Below, piece after piece: positions 63,705-64,000 of a stretch of 64,000 nucleotides of DNA. Source of the stretch: an uncultured Paracoccaceae bacterium. Its GTDB lineage: Bacteria > Pseudomonadota > Alphaproteobacteria > Rhodobacterales > Rhodobacteraceae. Made by a program: the position numbers and the translations under genes. Location of the stretch: positions 62,001 to 126,000 of the forward strand of contig CANMIX010000003.1 in assembly GCA_947497985.1 (NCBI GenBank). The letters run 5' to 3'. Each line of letters opens with the position of its first letter. Positions within the stretch are counted from its first letter, which is position 1. The notes beneath the pieces were generated by a model, which was given only the letters and a program-made list of their open reading frames with translations, had not been told where the DNA came from and did no database searches.

Positions 63705-64000
63705 ATGACACAGCCAACCTTGCTTTTGATTTCCGGCGCCCTGCGCAAATCGTCCACCAATACCACGCTGCTGCGTGAGGCCGCGCGCCTCTTTGGCGAG
63801 GCCAATGTGGTGGAGGCGGATTTGAACCTGCCGCTTTATGATGGTGATCTGGAGGACACCGATGGCATTCCCGCAGCGGTTCAGATTTTAGCAGATCAAA
63901 TTGCCGCCGCTGATGCTGTGGTGGTGTCTACGCCTGAATACAACAAAGCTCCGTCAGGTGTGTTGAAAAACGCGTTGGACTGGGTCAGCCGCACTGATGG
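63705..64000 (+). CDS. NADPH-dependent FMN reductase, C-terminus cut by window edge
   Basis: 98 codons are visible. MTQPTLLLISGALRKSSTNTTLLREAA and VVVSTPEYNKAPSGVLKNALDWVSR (cited in parts) match the NAD(P)H:FMN/quinone reductase flavodoxin-like family. It could supply reduced flavin or detoxify quinones. The frame stays open to the window end. Confidence 0.9.
   Translation, partial: MTQPTLLLISGALRKSSTNTTLLREAARLFGEANVVEADLNLPLYDGDLEDTDGIPAAVQILADQIAAADAVVVSTPEYNKAPSGVLKNALDWVSRTD

Overview
The window looks like chromosome of a marine alphaproteobacterium of the family Rhodobacteraceae (Roseobacter group). The evidence is lineage-typical families (DUF1523, DUF5928, DUF599, a DUF482 FemAB-like protein), the pairs rsfS-rlmH and mlaA-mlaC, a glcDEF glycolate oxidase, and dense packing with many ATGA or TGATG stop/start overlaps. 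No phage, IS element, CRISPR array or rRNA was seen; one tRNA (tRNA-Pro, CGG) is present. This is core chromosome with some accessory metabolic islands. Lineage and functions come from reading the sequence and family knowledge; no search was run.

Layout. 1-4.7 kb: a divergent catabolic-looking cluster. Leftward it has a DUF1185 'amino acid synthesis' protein, an alpha/beta hydrolase, a flavin reductase with a degenerate NUDIX tail and a luciferase-like monooxygenase (cut by the window edge). Rightward it has a GntR regulator, a DUF1330 protein and a carboxymuconolactone-decarboxylase-like protein. Two perfect inverted repeats lie in the divergent promoter. 5-12 kb: tRNA-Pro, a DMT exporter and the leucine genes leuB and leuCD, with a membrane protein and a secreted EEP-fold protein between them. 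12-20 kb: rsfS-rlmH, two conserved unknowns, glcD-glcE-glcF with a dispersed hairpin element between glcD and glcE, and two tandem secreted trypsin-like proteases. 20-30 kb: Hsp20, a secreted esterase-like phytase-family protein, a succinate-semialdehyde dehydrogenase divergent from creatinase, DUF1523, a DUF5928 glycosyltransferase divergent from a sulfotransferase, and a NUDIX hydrolase. 30-42 kb: ilvD, a BenE-type transporter divergent from an XRE-cupin regulator with clear operators, smpB, a 3-mercaptopyruvate sulfurtransferase coupled to an aminotransferase, glnK-amtB, a class A penicillin-binding protein and mlaA-mlaC. 42-54 kb: a type I secretion ABC/HlyD pair, RidA, FemAB-like protein plus pterin dehydratase, peroxiredoxin, ferredoxin reductase plus rsmD, HAD phosphatase, map, sfsA. 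53-64 kb: a MoaB-like protein, GNAT and OmpA genes in one coupled run, LysR, a 2,4-dienoyl-CoA reductase, rppH, adenosine kinase-nth, an AraC-Ogt repair fusion, an OmpA-like lipoprotein and a truncated FMN reductase.

How the genes work together. Most are housekeeping: leucine and valine/isoleucine synthesis, nitrogen sensing and ammonium uptake, photorespiratory glycolate oxidation, envelope upkeep and DNA/RNA maintenance. The clearest candidate for an undescribed pathway is the first 4.7 kb, where oxygenation, hydrolysis and decarboxylation-type enzymes share one divergent promoter with a dedicated GntR regulator. Secondary candidates are the glycosyltransferase/sulfotransferase pair and a possible cysteine transamination to 3-mercaptopyruvate operon.
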